Origin: Alcanivorax sp. S6407
GTDB lineage: Bacteria > Pseudomonadota > Gammaproteobacteria > Pseudomonadales > Alcanivoracaceae
Direction: 5' to 3'
DNA length: 64,000 nt
NCBI RefSeq assembly: GCF_023016115.1
Contig: NZ_JALKBH010000009.1
Location: 49,210-113,209 of the forward strand
Under the pieces are notes generated by a model. It was not told where the DNA came from and ran no database searches. It saw only the letters and a list, made by a program, of their open reading frames with translations. Position numbers and translations under genes: made by a program. Of this stretch, positions 39,007 through 50,098 are shown piece after piece (the first letter of the stretch is position 1; each line of letters starts with the position of its first letter).

Positions 39007-39312
39007 TTACCAGCTGGCTTTTACCAGACCGGGAACATCACCGCGCATAGCTGCTTCACGCAGCATGATCCGGCTCAGGCCGAACTTGCGGTAGTAACCG
39101 TGCGGACGACCGGTCAGGCGACAGCGGTTACGCTGACGCACCGGGGAAGAATCGCGCGGCAATTTTTGCAGCTGAAGCTGGGCATCCCACTTCGCTTCAG
39201 GTTCTGCATTCGGATCCTGGATGATCGCCTTAAGCGCTGCACGCTTGGCGGCAAAACGTTTAGCCAGTTTGGCGCGTTTTGCTTCCCGGTTTTTCATGGA
39301 TTCTTTAGCCAT
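39007..39312 (-). CDS. rpsN: Ribosomal protein S14 (uS14), zinc-free form
   Basis: 101 residues, the long form of S14 without the C-x2-C zinc module. [24 protein letters not shown] and [39 protein letters not shown] are clear. It belongs to the 30S head. It lies 11 bases after rplE. Note that L36 in the same operon is the zinc form, while S14 is zinc-free. Confidence 0.98.
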   Translation of the reverse strand: MAKESMKNREAKRAKLAKRFAAKRAALKAIIQDPNAEPEAKWDAQLQLQKLPRDSSPVRQRNRCRLTGRPHGYYRKFGLSRIMLREAAMRGDVPGLVKASW

Positions 39313-39323
39313 GATAAATCCTC

Positions 39324-39863
39324 TTAGCCCTTCAGCGGGAAGTTGAAGGCGCGCAGCAGCGCCCGTGCCTGGTCGTCAGTCTTAGCATTGGTGGTGATAG
39401 TGATATCCAGACCACGCAGCTTGTCGACCTTGTCGAAATCGATTTCCGGGAACACGATCTGCTCACGAAGACCCATGGAGTAGTTACCACGGCCATCGAA
39501 GGATTTCGCATTCAAACCACGGAAGTCACGAATACGCGGAATCGCGATGGAAACCAGGCGCTCCAGGAATTCGTACATACGATCGTTGCGCAGGGTTACC
39601 TTGCAGCCGATCGGCCAACCTTCACGGATCTTGAAGCCGGCAACAGACTTACGAGCCTTGGTTACCAGGGGCTTCTGACCGGAAATGGCAGTCATGTCGG
39701 CGAGAGCACCGTCCATTGCCTTACGGTCGGCAGAAGCTTCACCAACACCCATGTTCAGGGTGATCTTGGTGATCTTCGGCACTTCCATGATGTTACCGAG
39801 ACCCAGCTCTTCTTTCAGCTTGGGCACGATTTCGTCTTGATAAATCTTTTTCAGATCACTCAT
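39324..39863 (-). CDS. rplE: Ribosomal protein L5 (uL5)
   Basis: 179 residues, 5S rRNA-binding protein of the central protuberance. [23 protein letters not shown]-type [22 protein letters not shown] and the end [25 protein letters not shown] are typical. It follows rplX by 12 bases. Confidence 0.98.
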   Translation of the reverse strand: MSDLKKIYQDEIVPKLKEELGLGNIMEVPKITKITLNMGVGEASADRKAMDGALADMTAISGQKPLVTKARKSVAGFKIREGWPIGCKVTLRNDRMYEFLERLVSIAIPRIRDFRGLNAKSFDGRGNYSMGLREQIVFPEIDFDKVDKLRGLDITITTNAKTDDQARALLRAFNFPLKG

Positions 39864-39875
39864 GGGTCACCTAAC

Positions 39876-40184
39876 CTACAGCGTTTCGCCGTTGGACTTG
39901 AAGAAACGCACTTTTTTGCCGTCTTCAAAACGGAAGCCCACACGATCCGCTTTCTGCGACTTGGGGTTCCAGATGGCAACGTTAGAAGCATGCAGAGCCG
40001 CTTCCTGTTCTACGATGCCGCCTTGAGTACCGCGGTTAGGATTGGCCTTAACATGCTTTTTCACCATGTTAACGCCGCCAACGATGACGCGACCGTTGTC
40101 CAGAACCTGCTGAACAGTGCCACGCTTACCTTTGTCCTTGCCCGCGATTACGATGACTTCGTCATCACGCTTGATCTTAAGCAT
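39876..40184 (-). CDS. rplX: Ribosomal protein L24 (uL24)
   Basis: 102 residues from ATG 40184 (a GTG three codons earlier is possible). The KOW motif is seen in [27 protein letters not shown]24 starts 50S assembly and later lines the tunnel exit. It follows rplN by 15 bases. Confidence 0.97.
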   Translation of the reverse strand: MLKIKRDDEVIVIAGKDKGKRGTVQQVLDNGRVIVGGVNMVKKHVKANPNRGTQGGIVEQEAALHASNVAIWNPKSQKADRVGFRFEDGKKVRFFKSNGETL

Positions 40185-40199
40185 TACCTTCACCCGCCT

Positions 40200-40568
40200 T
40201 TACAGAACTTCAGGTGCCAGGGAGATGATCTTCATAAACTGCTCGGTGCGCAGCTCGCGCGTTACCGGGCCGAAGATCCGGGTACCGATCGGTGCTTTGT
40301 TGTTGTTCAACAACACCGCGGCATTTTCGTCGAAACGAATCAAAGAACCATCGGGGCGACGCACACCTTTACGGGTACGCACCACCACGGCGGTCATTAC
40401 ATCACCTTTCTTTACACGGCCGCGCGGAATTGCTTCCTTCACTGTGACCTTGATGATGTCACCAATGCCTGCATAGCGGCGGTGAGAACCACCCAGTACC
40501 TTGATGCACTGTACTCGACGGGCGCCGCTATTATCGGCGACTTCGAGCATGCTTTCAGTCTGAATCAT
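40200..40568 (-). CDS. rplN: Ribosomal protein L14 (uL14)
   Basis: 122 residues: [50 protein letters not shown] and the end [12 protein letters not shown] are signatures. It forms part of the subunit interface. First gene of the spc operon; the 50-base gap to rpsQ is the usual place of the spc regulatory region, though I see no convincing promoter in it. Confidence 0.98.
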   Translation of the reverse strand: MIQTESMLEVADNSGARRVQCIKVLGGSHRRYAGIGDIIKVTVKEAIPRGRVKKGDVMTAVVVRTRKGVRRPDGSLIRFDENAAVLLNNNKAPIGTRIFGPVTRELRTEQFMKIISLAPEVL

Positions 40569-40618
40569 CGCTAAATCTCTCCAACTCTGCCTCTACAGGC
40601 AGCCACAGCAACGGTCCG

Positions 40619-40882
40619 TTAAGCCTTGTTGGCCTGTTCGACAACATTTACCAGTGTCCAGGTCTTGCGCTTGGACAACGGACGGCACTCTTCCACGGTA
40701 ACCAGGTCGCCTTCTTGGCACTGGTTCTGCTCATCGTGCGCCATCAACTTGGTGGAACGCTTGATGATCTTGCCGTAGATCGGGTGCTGAACACGGCGCT
40801 CTACCAATACGGTGATGCTTTTATCACCCTTGTTAGAGATCACTTTGCCGGTAGCGGTCCGGCGCATTTTTGCCTCTGCCAT
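40619..40882 (-). CDS. rpsQ: Ribosomal protein S17 (uS17)
   Basis: 87 residues with the OB fold of S17: [65 protein letters not shown]. Primary 16S rRNA binder. Last gene of the S10 operon, 2 bases after rpmC. Confidence 0.98.
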   Translation of the reverse strand: MAEAKMRRTATGKVISNKGDKSITVLVERRVQHPIYGKIIKRSTKLMAHDEQNQCQEGDLVTVEECRPLSKRKTWTLVNVVEQANKA

Positions 40883-40884
40883 GA

Positions 40885-41076
40885 CTAGTTACCCTGCTTC
40901 TGTCTCAGAATGGTTTTAACGCGCGCAATGTTACGGCGGACCGTCCCAAGCTCGTGGGTTTTAGAAAGCTGGCCGGAAGCAGACTTCATACGCAGCTTGA
41001 ACTGTTGCTCAAGCAGGTTGATTTGCTCCTGTTGCAGCTCTTCAACGCTTTTCTCTCTCAGCTCGCTCGCTTTCAT
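40885..41076 (-). CDS. rpmC: Ribosomal protein L29 (uL29)
   Basis: 63 residues, two-helix protein at the tunnel exit beside L23: [37 protein letters not shown] ... [17 protein letters not shown]. It begins 3 bases after rplP and is followed at once by rpsQ. Confidence 0.98.
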   Translation of the reverse strand: MKASELREKSVEELQQEQINLLEQQFKLRMKSASGQLSKTHELGTVRRNIARVKTILRQKQGN

Positions 41077-41079
41077 GGC

Positions 41080-41493
41080 TTACATCACCGTCCGAGTTAC
41101 GACACGGGTGCTTACCGGCAGCTTGGCAGCGGCCAGACGGAACGCTTCACGCGCCACGTCTTCAGAAACACCTTCCATTTCGTAAAGCATCTTGCCCGGC
41201 TGAATCTGGGCAACCCAATACTCTACAGAACCTTTACCTTTACCCATCCGCACTTCCAGCGGCTTCTGGGTGATCGGCTTGTCCGGGAATACCCGGATCC
41301 AAATCTTCCCGCCACGCTTGATGTGACGAGTCATGGCACGACGGGCGGCTTCGATCTGGCGTGCGGTGATACGACCGCGACCAGTTGCCTGCAGGCCAAT
41401 GGTGCCGAAAGACACCTTGCTGCCCCGCTCTGCCAGGCCACGGTTGCGGCCCTTATGAACTTTCCGGAATTTGGTACGCTTCGGCTGCAACAT
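41080..41493 (-). CDS. rplP: Ribosomal protein L16 (uL16)
   Basis: 137 residues, a late-assembly 50S protein near the A site. [75 protein letters not shown] is diagnostic. It lies 13 bases after rpsC. Confidence 0.98.
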   Translation of the reverse strand: MLQPKRTKFRKVHKGRNRGLAERGSKVSFGTIGLQATGRGRITARQIEAARRAMTRHIKRGGKIWIRVFPDKPITQKPLEVRMGKGKGSVEYWVAQIQPGKMLYEMEGVSEDVAREAFRLAAAKLPVSTRVVTRTVM

Positions 41494-41506
41494 CGTTCGT
41501 TACCCT

Positions 41507-42205
41507 TTAACCGCGGCCGCGCTTCTTCGCGCCCTTGGACTGCTTCTGCTGCTCTTCCTGCTGAACCTGCTCCATGCCACCAAGCACTTCGCCACGGAAG
41601 ATCCACACCTTGATACCGATGGTGCCGTAAGTGGTCTCAGCACGTACGCTTGCGTAGTCGATGTCAGCACGCAAGGTGTGCAGCGGCACTCGGCCTTCGC
41701 GGTACCATTCGGTACGCGCAATCTCTGCACCACCCAGACGACCGGACAGCTGAATCTTGATACCTTCAGCGCCAGACTTCATGGCGTTCTGCACGGCACG
41801 CTTCATGGCACGACGGAACATCACACGACGCTCCAGCTGACCGGCAACGTTGTCGCCTACCAGACGCGCATCCAGGTCGGGCTTGCGCACTTCCTCGATG
41901 TTGATATGAACCGGCACACCCATCTTGGCTGCCACATCGCGACGCAGGCGCTCGACATCTTCGCCTTTCTTGCCGATTACGATGCCCGGGCGAGCGGTAG
42001 CGATCGTGATGCGTACGTTTTCGGACGGACGCTCGATCTTGATACGGCTCACAGAGGCATTCTTCAGACGCTTGAACAGGAACTCACGTACCTGCAGGTC
42101 GGTAACCAGGCAGTCTGAATAAGACTTCGGTCCGGCATACCAGAGCGAGTTATGCTCTTTAACGATGCCAAGGCGAATACCGACCGGATGAACTTTCTGA
42201 CCCAT
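41507..42205 (-). CDS. rpsC: Ribosomal protein S3 (uS3)
   Basis: 232 residues with an N-terminal part [14 protein letters not shown], a KH domain ([35 protein letters not shown]) and the C-terminal domain ending in a basic, Gln-rich tail. It lines the mRNA entry tunnel and has helicase activity with S4 and S5. Between rplV and rplP as usual. Confidence 0.98.
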   Translation of the reverse strand: MGQKVHPVGIRLGIVKEHNSLWYAGPKSYSDCLVTDLQVREFLFKRLKNASVSRIKIERPSENVRITIATARPGIVIGKKGEDVERLRRDVAAKMGVPVHINIEEVRKPDLDARLVGDNVAGQLERRVMFRRAMKRAVQNAMKSGAEGIKIQLSGRLGGAEIARTEWYREGRVPLHTLRADIDYASVRAETTYGTIGIKVWIFRGEVLGGMEQVQQEEQQKQSKGAKKRGRG

Positions 42206-42209
42206 CTGG

Positions 42210-42554
42210 TTACTCCTGACCTTCCGAGACTTTCACAGTAATGTGGCAAGTACGCTTGATGATCCGGTCTGCGCGGCCTTTGGCGCGCGGACGGATACGC
42301 TTCATGCTCATGCCTTCGTCCACAAAGATTGTGGATACCTTCAGCTCGTCAACGTCAGCGCCGTCGTTGTTTTCCGCGTTTGCAATTGCGGACTCCAGCA
42401 CTTTCTTAACGATTTTTGCCGCCTTCTTCGGGCTGAATTCCAGAAGATTCAGCGCCTTCTCGACTTCCAGGCCTCGGACCTGGTCCGCTACGAGGCGTGC
42501 TTTCTGAGCCGAAATTCTTGCACCGCGCAGACGGGCTGCAACTTCAGTAGCCAT
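42210..42554 (-). CDS. rplV: Ribosomal protein L22 (uL22)
   Basis: 114 residues from ATG 42554 ([22 protein letters not shown]). The longer frame from 42593 is rejected because it runs into the rpsS end. The extended hairpin ([25 protein letters not shown]) reaches into the exit tunnel and is the site of macrolide-resistance changes in other species; no such change is obvious. Confidence 0.98.
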   Translation of the reverse strand: MATEVAARLRGARISAQKARLVADQVRGLEVEKALNLLEFSPKKAAKIVKKVLESAIANAENNDGADVDELKVSTIFVDEGMSMKRIRPRAKGRADRIIKRTCHITVKVSEGQE

Positions 42555-42564
42555 GGCTGTCACC

Positions 42565-42840
42565 TTATCGCTTAGCCTTTTTGTCCACGACATGCCCGCG
42601 GTAAGTGCGGGTCAGGGCGAATTCGCCCAGCTTGTGGCCCACCATGTGCTCGGAAACCATAACCGGCACATGCTGTTTGCCATTGTGAACAGCAATAGTC
42701 AGACCCACCATCTCCGGAATAATCATGGAGCGACGGGACCAGGTTTTAATCGGCTTACGGGAGCCGGCTTCCACCGCATCTTCCACCTTGCTCAGCAGGT
42801 GGTGATCCACAAAAGGACCTTTTTTGAGTGAACGTGGCAC
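42565..42840 (-). CDS. rpsS: Ribosomal protein S19 (uS19)
   Basis: 91 residues: [22 protein letters not shown] ... [48 protein letters not shown]. 30S head protein paired with S13. Follows rplB by 22 bases. Confidence 0.98.
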   Translation of the reverse strand: MPRSLKKGPFVDHHLLSKVEDAVEAGSRKPIKTWSRRSMIIPEMVGLTIAVHNGKQHVPVMVSEHMVGHKLGEFALTRTYRGHVVDKKAKR

Positions 42841-42862
42841 AGCCTGAACCTCTCTTTATCCC

Positions 42863-43687
42863 TTACTTACGACGGTCGCGCACAATCATCTTGGAGGTGC
42901 GCTTGTTTGTACGGGTCTTGTGGCCCTTGGTCGGTACACCCCAGGGGGTAACCGGATGACGACCACCAGAAGTACGCCCTTCACCACCACCATGCGGATG
43001 GTCTACCGGGTTCATCGCCACACCACGCACGGTGGGACGAACACCCCGCCAGCGCGTGGCGCCCGCTTTACCCAGTGAGCGCAAGCTGTGCTCACTGTTG
43101 GATACTTCACCCAGGGTCGCCTTGCAGTCGGTGTGAACCTTGCGCATCTCGCCAGAGCGAAGACGCAGGGTTACATACTGACCATCTTTCGCCAGAACCT
43201 GCGCGGACGTGCCGGCGGAACGTGCGATCTGACCACCCTTGCCAGGCTTCATTTCCACGTTATGAACCGTGGAACCCAGCGGAATGTTACGCAGCGGCAG
43301 CGCGTTACCAGTCTTGATCGGCGCATCTTCGCCGGACTGGATACGGTCTTCTGCCTTCAGGCCCTTGGGGGCCAGAATGTAGCGACGCTCACCATCCAGG
43401 TACTTGACCAGGGCAATGTGCGCAGAACGGTTCGGATCATATTCCAGACGCTCAATCACGCCTACGATACCGTCCTTGTTACGACGGAAGTCGATAACAC
43501 GGTACTTCTGCTTGTGACCACCACCCTTGTGACGGGTAGTGATACGACCATTGTTGTTACGACCGCCGTTCTTGCTCTTGGCTTCTACCAGAGGCGCGTA
43601 GGGAGCACCTTTGTGCAGATCTTCGTTGACCACCTTGACTACAAAGCGGCGGCCCGGAGAAGTCGGCTTGCACTTTACAATCGCCAT
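42863..43687 (-). CDS. rplB: Ribosomal protein L2 (uL2)
   Basis: 274 residues, a core 50S protein at the peptidyl transferase centre. [20 protein letters not shown], the conserved [22 protein letters not shown], and the C-terminal [30 protein letters not shown] with the functionally important His are all present. Between rplW and rpsS. Confidence 0.98.
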   Translation of the reverse strand: MAIVKCKPTSPGRRFVVKVVNEDLHKGAPYAPLVEAKSKNGGRNNNGRITTRHKGGGHKQKYRVIDFRRNKDGIVGVIERLEYDPNRSAHIALVKYLDGERRYILAPKGLKAEDRIQSGEDAPIKTGNALPLRNIPLGSTVHNVEMKPGKGGQIARSAGTSAQVLAKDGQYVTLRLRSGEMRKVHTDCKATLGEVSNSEHSLRSLGKAGATRWRGVRPTVRGVAMNPVDHPHGGGEGRTSGGRHPVTPWGVPTKGHKTRTNKRTSKMIVRDRRK

Positions 43688-43705
43688 TATTCCTTACTCC
43701 CTTCC

Positions 43706-44002
43706 TTACTCTGCGCCCAGGAAGTCAATGTCCTGGCCTTCCTCAAGGGAAACATAGGCCTTCTTCCAGTCAGCGCGCTTGCCAGCAACGCGACCAAAGA
43801 ACTTGGACTTGCCTTTCACATTGGCGGTACGAACAGACTTAACCTTCACTTCAAAAAGGGCTTCGACAGCCTTCTTGATTTCCAGCTTGTTCGCATCTTT
43901 GGCAACCTTGAATACGAAGGTGCCGTTTTCGTCAGCATTAACTGTCGCTTTTTCAGAAACGTGCGGAGCACGCAGCACAGTCAGGATACGCTCTTGATTC
44001 AT
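43706..44002 (-). CDS. rplW: Ribosomal protein L23 (uL23)
   Basis: 98 residues; [59 protein letters not shown] is typical. L23 sits at the tunnel exit and docks trigger factor and SRP. Its ATG overlaps the rplD stop by 4 bases. Confidence 0.98.
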   Translation of the reverse strand: MNQERILTVLRAPHVSEKATVNADENGTFVFKVAKDANKLEIKKAVEALFEVKVKSVRTANVKGKSKFFGRVAGKRADWKKAYVSLEEGQDIDFLGAE

Positions 44003-44601
44003 GCCAGTGCCTCCTCAAGTTTCTTCAGAGCCGGCACGGTGATCAGCACCTTTTCAAAAGCGATCAGGCTGACCGGATCAACGCCTTGAGCGTCGCGCAC
44101 ATCTACCTTCGGCAGATTGCGGGAACCCAAGAACAGGTTCTCATCCACGTTATCAGTCACGATCAGCACATTGCTCAGCTGCAGATCTTTCAGCTTGGCC
44201 GCAACGGCTTTGGTCTTGGGCGCGTCAACGGTGAACTCGTCAACAACAACCAGACGCTCCTGGCGAACCAGCTCGGACACGATGCACTGCAGCGCGCCAC
44301 GATACATCTTGCGGTTCACCTTCTGAGAGAAGTCACGGTTGGTCGCAGCAAAAGTCTTGCCGCCGCCACGCCAGATCGGGCTGCGGATGGTGCCAGCACG
44401 AGCACGACCGGTGCCCTTCTGACGCCACGGCTTGCGACCACCACCACTCACATCGGAACGGTTTTTCTGGGCCTTGGAACCCTGACGGGCGCCAGCCAGA
44501 AACGCAGTTACAACCTGATGAACCAGAGGCTCGTTAAAGTCCTTGCCGAAGGCGACTTCGGAAACGCTAACGGTACCTCCAGAGGCAGTATTGAGATTCA
44601 T
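43999..44601 (-). CDS. rplD: Ribosomal protein L4 (uL4)
   Basis: 200 residues. The extended tunnel loop is [41 protein letters not shown]. In E. coli, L4 also represses the S10 operon by binding the leader mRNA; whether it does here is not visible. It follows rplC by 14 bases. Confidence 0.98.
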   Translation of the reverse strand: MNLNTASGGTVSVSEVAFGKDFNEPLVHQVVTAFLAGARQGSKAQKNRSDVSGGGRKPWRQKGTGRARAGTIRSPIWRGGGKTFAATNRDFSQKVNRKMYRGALQCIVSELVRQERLVVVDEFTVDAPKTKAVAAKLKDLQLSNVLIVTDNVDENLFLGSRNLPKVDVRDAQGVDPVSLIAFEKVLITVPALKKLEEALA

Positions 44602-44615
44602 CCTCTATTCCTCTT

Positions 44616-45251
44616 TCAGGCCTTCGCCTTCACTGCCAGACGCACGATCACATCACCACCGGTAGCACCGGGGACCGCACCTTTAACCAGCAACAGATTC
44701 TTCTCAGCGTCCACACGCACCACTTCCAGATTCTGGGTAGTCACGCGCTCAGCACCCATGTGGCCAGCCATCTTCTTGCCTTTGAATACACGGCCCGGGG
44801 TCTGGTTCTGACCAATGGAACCCGGAGCACGGTGAGACAAGGAGTTACCGTGGGTCATGTCCTGGGTGCTGAAGTTCCAGCGCTTAACGCCGCCAGCAAA
44901 ACCCTTACCCTTGGAGGTGCCGGTCACGTCAACCATCTGACCCGCTTCAAAACCTTCAACGGTTACTTCGGAACCCGCCTGCAGCTCACCGGCTTCAGCA
45001 CGGAATTCCCAAACGCCACGACCTGCTTCGACACCAGCCTTGGAAAAGTGACCGGCCTGAGCCTTGGTCACACGGCTGGCACGGCGCTCACCCACCGTTA
45101 CCTGCACGGCCTGATAGCCATCTGATTCTTCGGTCTTAACCTGAGCAACCCGGTTCGGGGTCACCTCGATGACGGTCACAGGAACACTGACACCTTCTTC
45201 AGTGAACACGCGAGTCATGCCACATTTTCGACCGATCACACCAATCGCCAT
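44616..45251 (-). CDS. rplC: Ribosomal protein L3 (uL3)
   Basis: 211 residues: [30 protein letters not shown] and the loop [49 protein letters not shown] with the conserved Gln that PrmB methylates in other species. First-assembling 50S protein. 45 bases after rpsJ. Confidence 0.98.
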   Translation of the reverse strand: MAIGVIGRKCGMTRVFTEEGVSVPVTVIEVTPNRVAQVKTEESDGYQAVQVTVGERRASRVTKAQAGHFSKAGVEAGRGVWEFRAEAGELQAGSEVTVEGFEAGQMVDVTGTSKGKGFAGGVKRWNFSTQDMTHGNSLSHRAPGSIGQNQTPGRVFKGKKMAGHMGAERVTTQNLEVVRVDAEKNLLLVKGAVPGATGGDVIVRLAVKAKA

Positions 45252-45296
45252 TGTTTACCTCTTCACAACCTGTCGCGGTTATTAACCCGCCCGTTG

Positions 45297-46008
<712 letters not shown>

Positions 46009-47442
46009 ATGCTGATTCCAGTCATTATTGCTGGCGGCAATGGCTCGCGCCTTTGGCCGCTGTCTCGTTCGCACTACCCGAAACAATTGCTGCGCCTGAA
46101 TGGTGAGTACAGCATGCTGCAGGCGACATTAATACGCATGCCCGCTGACCTTCGCGCTGTCCGCCCCATCGTGGTTTGCAACCAGGAGCACCGCTTCCTG
46201 GTGGCCGAGCAATTGAATGACATCGGCATCGAAGCCGATATCCTGCTAGAGCCCTGCGGACGCAACACGGCTCCAGCGGTGGCACTGGCTGCCCTGCAAG
46301 CCCGCCAGCGCGACACCAATGCCAAAATTTTTGTCTGCCCGGCGGATCACGCCATCCGCAATCCGGAAGCGCTTGAAACAGCCATCAATGCAGCCTATCA
46401 GGCGGCCGAGAAAGGCCTCCTTGTCACCTTCGGCATCCAGCCCGACCGCGCCGAAACCGGTTATGGCTATATATGTATGGGTGAAGCCCGTGAAGACCAC
46501 CATCTGATTGAGCGCTTTGTGGAAAAACCCGATGCCGCCACCGCCCAACAGTTCCTGGATGACGGGGGCTATCTCTGGAACAGCGGTATGTTCCTGTTCC
46601 GCGCCGAGCGCTACCTGCAGGAACTGCGTGAACATCACCCGCAGATGCTCGCTCACTGCACCCACTCCCTGCTACAGGGCAAGGCCGATCTGGACTTCGT
46701 TCGCCTGGATGAAGCCAGCTTTGCCCGCTGCGAGGACCTGTCAATCGATTACGCCATCATGGAACACACCCGTGACGGTGCTGTGGTACCGGTAGAACTG
46801 TTCTGGAACGATCTTGGTTCCTGGCAATCCCTCTGGGACCACCTGGACAAGGACGGCGACGGCAACCACCTGCGTGGTGACATCATCGCCCATGGCAGCA
46901 GTAATAATCTGGCCATGAGCGACGAGCGTCTGGTAGCCCTGCTCGGCGTGGAAGACCTGGTGGTGGTCGACACTCCGGATGCCATTCTGGTGGCCCACAA
47001 GAGCCAGGCTCAGGAGGTCAAGCGCATCACCGATACGCTGAAGGCCCGCAAGCGTCCCGAAACCGAGGATCACCGGCTGGTACACCGCCCCTGGGGCAAG
47101 TACGACTCGGTGGACAAGGGCAACCGCTATCAGGTCAAGCATATTACCGTGAAACCCGGGGAGCAGCTGTCCGTGCAGATGCACCATCACCGCGCCGAGC
47201 ACTGGATCGTGGTGTCCGGTACCGCCAAGGTGACCTGTGGACAGAGCACTTTCCTGGTAGCCGAAAACCAGTCCACCTTTATTCCCATTGGTGAAGTCCA
47301 CTCCCTGGAGAACCCCGGACGTATTCCACTGGAGCTGATTGAAGTCCAGTCGGGCACCTATCTGGGTGAGGACGACATCATTCGCATCAGCGATCGCTAT
47401 CACCGTGAGGACGCCACCGAAAAAGTGGCGCAACTGCCATGA
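46009..47442 (+). CDS. algA: Mannose-6-phosphate isomerase / GDP-mannose pyrophosphorylase (bifunctional)
   Basis: 477 residues, a type II PMI-GMP. The N-terminal pyrophosphorylase domain has the signature IIAGGNGSRLWPLSRSHYPKQ at residues 6-26 and the FVEKPD motif; the C-terminal cupin has the metal-binding QMHHHRAEHWIVVSG of the isomerase. It makes mannose 6-phosphate from fructose 6-phosphate and later GDP-mannose from mannose 1-phosphate, the two steps around the mutase encoded next. The start is ATG 46009, after a purine-rich site, not the frame start at 45934. First gene of a three-gene plus-strand operon; algA ends the minus-type operon in Pseudomonas but is inverted here. Confidence 0.95.
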   Translation: MLIPVIIAGGNGSRLWPLSRSHYPKQLLRLNGEYSMLQATLIRMPADLRAVRPIVVCNQEHRFLVAEQLNDIGIEADILLEPCGRNTAPAVALAALQARQRDTNAKIFVCPADHAIRNPEALETAINAAYQAAEKGLLVTFGIQPDRAETGYGYICMGEAREDHHLIERFVEKPDAATAQQFLDDGGYLWNSGMFLFRAERYLQELREHHPQMLAHCTHSLLQGKADLDFVRLDEASFARCEDLSIDYAIMEHTRDGAVVPVELFWNDLGSWQSLWDHLDKDGDGNHLRGDIIAHGSSNNLAMSDERLVALLGVEDLVVVDTPDAILVAHKSQAQEVKRITDTLKARKRPETEDHRLVHRPWGKYDSVDKGNRYQVKHITVKPGEQLSVQMHHHRAEHWIVVSGTAKVTCGQSTFLVAENQSTFIPIGEVHSLENPGRIPLELIEVQSGTYLGEDDIIRISDRYHREDATEKVAQLP

Positions 47443-48803
47443 GCGCGGCCTGCTTCAAGGCCTACGACATCCGCGGCAGAATCGGCGACGAACTCGATGA
47501 AGACATGGCCTGGCGTATCGGCCGGGCCATGGCTGACTGGCTCAAGGCCAGCCGCATCGTAGTGGGTGCTGACATGCGCCTCAGCTCTCCCGCCCTGAGC
47601 AATGCCCTCTGCGAGGGCATCATGAGCACAGGCGCCGATGTGGTGGATATCGGCCTGAGCGGCACCGAAGAAGTCTATTTCGGCACCGTTTACCATCAAG
47701 CTGATGGCGGCGTGCAAATTACTGCCAGCCACAACCCGGCTGACTACAACGGCATGAAACTGGTACGCCGTGGAGCCAGCCCCATCAGTGGCGACACCGG
47801 GCTGTTCGAAATCCGTGACCGGGTGCTCGAGAACCGTTTCCCTGATCTGGGCGTGCGCGGCAGCCGCCTGCGCCGAACCGACAAACGGCCTTATATCGAA
47901 CACCTTCTGCACCTGGTGGATTGTCAGCCTCTGGATGGCTTCTGCATGGTAAGCAATGCCGGCAATGGCGCCATCGGCCCTGCTCTTGATGTCCTGATGG
48001 ATACCCTGGCGGGACGAGGTATTCAGCCGTTACTGCACCGCTATCACGACACTCCCGACGGCACCTTTCCCAATGGAGTACCCAACCCGCTGCTACCGGA
48101 AAACCGGGCTGAGACCAGCCAGGCAGTCATCAACCACGGTGCGCAACTCGGAGTCGCATTCGATGGCGACTTTGACCGCTGCTTTTTCTTTGATGAACAC
48201 GGCGACTTTGTCGAGAGCTATTACATTATTGGCCTGCTGGCCAATGCCCTGCTCTCCCGTCAGCCCGGCAGCACCATCATTCACGATCCGCGCCTGACCT
48301 GGAGCACCATCGATACGGTGCTGGAAGCCGGCGGCCAACCCATGCAAAGCAAGACCGGGCATGCCTTCATCAAGGAACGCATGCGCAAGGATAATGCCCT
48401 GTATGGCGGCGAAATGAGCGGCCACCATTACTTCCGCGACTTCCACTATTGTGATTCCGGCATCCTGCCCTGGCTGCACCTCTCCAGGCTGCTGGCCGAT
48501 TCGGGCCAGACGCTGTCGGCACTGGTGCGAGATCGGGCCAACCGCTACCCGGTGTCCGGAGAGATCAATTTTTCCGTACCGGACAGCGCTCAAGCCCTGC
48601 GCAAGATCCTGGATCAGTACGGCCACATTGCTCTCAACCAGGACAATACCGACGGCGTCAGCCTGGAGTTCAGTGACTGGCGCTTCAATGTGCGCGCCTC
48701 CAATACCGAACCCCTGGTACGGCTCAATGTGGAAACCCGCTCCAACCCGGAACTGCTGGCCAGCAAGACCCGGGAGCTGAGCTCCCTGTTGCGGAGTGCA
48801 TGA
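47439..48803 (+). CDS. manB: Phosphomannomutase (CpsG/ManB-type)
   Basis: 454 residues of the alpha-D-phosphohexomutase family. The phosphoserine loop is TASHNPADYNGMK (active Ser near residue 98), the metal site DGDFDRC, the sugar loop GEMSGHHYF and the phosphate loop RASNTEPLVRLN. ITASHNPADYNGMKLVRRGA-x-PISGDTGL resembles E. coli CpsG more than Pseudomonas AlgC. It converts mannose 6-phosphate to mannose 1-phosphate. ATG overlaps the algA stop (ATGA), and the next gene overlaps its own stop in the same way, so the three are coupled. Confidence 0.94.
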   Translation: MSAACFKAYDIRGRIGDELDEDMAWRIGRAMADWLKASRIVVGADMRLSSPALSNALCEGIMSTGADVVDIGLSGTEEVYFGTVYHQADGGVQITASHNPADYNGMKLVRRGASPISGDTGLFEIRDRVLENRFPDLGVRGSRLRRTDKRPYIEHLLHLVDCQPLDGFCMVSNAGNGAIGPALDVLMDTLAGRGIQPLLHRYHDTPDGTFPNGVPNPLLPENRAETSQAVINHGAQLGVAFDGDFDRCFFFDEHGDFVESYYIIGLLANALLSRQPGSTIIHDPRLTWSTIDTVLEAGGQPMQSKTGHAFIKERMRKDNALYGGEMSGHHYFRDFHYCDSGILPWLHLSRLLADSGQTLSALVRDRANRYPVSGEINFSVPDSAQALRKILDQYGHIALNQDNTDGVSLEFSDWRFNVRASNTEPLVRLNVETRSNPELLASKTRELSSLLRSA

Positions 48804-50098
48804 TGAAAATACTGTTGGTTACCCTGTTATTGACCCTGACGCTGCAGCCCGCTCTGGCGGCCGTCCGCCACAGCCCCATCTACGCTAACGAAGCCAGCAA
48901 CTGGCCGCTGGAGACCTTTGCGGCCAACGGCCTGTTCCGGCAGATCGCCCGCTACCAGCAGGGGCACCCGCAGGCCATCGTCATCAATAGCGGCGCCTAC
49001 ACCCTGACCGAACTGGCCAGCCAACTGGGTTCACGAGTCCTGAGCCGAACGGAATCCGGCTGGACCCTGCATTACCCGCTGGTCATCGGCCCCGGCGCCC
49101 GGCTCACCCTGTCCGGTAACACCCTGTTCATTGAAGGCCTTCACGGCGGCTGCCTGATCAACCGGGGAGAGCTGGTCATCGAGCACAGCACCATTTCCAG
49201 TAATGGTAATCAGAACAGCGGTTTTATTCATGGCTGGGGCGGATCGACTACCCGTATTGTCAACAGCGCACTAATGGATCTGGGCCGAGCCGACTATCGC
49301 GCCAACGGTGTCAGCGTGGCCCGCCACCGCTATCAGGGGCGCGGCGCACCGGCACAGCTGCAGATTGTCGACTCCCAGTTCAGCAATCTCTATCGCGCCG
49401 TGGATGCAGAAGCCGGCAGCCGCATCACCATCTCCGGGCTGACTGTGAATAACAGCCGCGAGCAGGGCCTGGTACTGCAGAACAGTCCCGCCAGCATCGA
49501 ACGACTTCAGGTCAGCCGCTCAGCAGGGCATGGCCTGCGAGTGGGCGGCTACGGCAGCTTCACCCTGACGGACAGCGAACTGGAGGACAACAACGGCAGC
49601 GGCATCCTGCTGGAAGAGCATAGCGGCGCAATCCACCTGACCCGAATCAACAGCCACAACAACCGGGAATACGGTGCCCAGATCAAGAGCCAGCGTCAGC
49701 AGACGCCCACCCTGCTTGAAGCAATGCGCCTGAACAGCAATGGCAGCGACGGCTTGCGCCTGGATGGCAGCATGACGATTACGGTGAAGGATGCCGACAT
49801 CAGTCACAACCAACGCTATGCCATTTCAGTACAGGCGGCGCAGGGACAAGAAATCACCGGCGCCATGAGCAACCTGGAGCTGCACCTGAACCGCCTGGCA
49901 GCATTGCACACCGGTGGCGAGGGGAATCTGGCCCTGAAGGGAATCAGCCTGCGACACGGCAGTAATCGCGGCAAGTATCTGGCTGGCAACCTGGCCGACG
50001 AGGAAGCCGACCTGTTGCCGAAGCTGTTGCGAGATCAGGAAGTGGCGATCTCGTTTACCGAGACGCCTGCCACAATCCCGCTAGCGAGCCTCCGGTAA
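48803..50098 (+). CDS. AlgG-like right-handed beta-helix protein lacking the DPHD epimerase motif
   Basis: 431 residues with a signal peptide (cleavage after LQPALA, about residue 20), so periplasmic. The N-terminal part (WTLHYPLVIGPGARLTLSGNTLFIEG, then GGCLINRGELVIEHSTISS) resembles AlgG, and about ten parallel beta-helix turns follow (NGSGILLEEHSG, SDGLRLDGSM, etc.). At the place where AlgG has Y-G-x-DPHD-x-S, this protein reads YRAVDAEAGS (197-206); I find no DPHD anywhere. AlgG epimerises mannuronate to guluronate and guards the chain in the export complex; here only the second role looks possible. GGAG is 6 bases before ATG 48803. Its last 44 bases overlap the converging algL end. Confidence 0.75.
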   Translation: MKILLVTLLLTLTLQPALAAVRHSPIYANEASNWPLETFAANGLFRQIARYQQGHPQAIVINSGAYTLTELASQLGSRVLSRTESGWTLHYPLVIGPGARLTLSGNTLFIEGLHGGCLINRGELVIEHSTISSNGNQNSGFIHGWGGSTTRIVNSALMDLGRADYRANGVSVARHRYQGRGAPAQLQIVDSQFSNLYRAVDAEAGSRITISGLTVNNSREQGLVLQNSPASIERLQVSRSAGHGLRVGGYGSFTLTDSELEDNNGSGILLEEHSGAIHLTRINSHNNREYGAQIKSQRQQTPTLLEAMRLNSNGSDGLRLDGSMTITVKDADISHNQRYAISVQAAQGQEITGAMSNLELHLNRLAALHTGGEGNLALKGISLRHGSNRGKYLAGNLADEEADLLPKLLRDQEVAISFTETPATIPLASLR

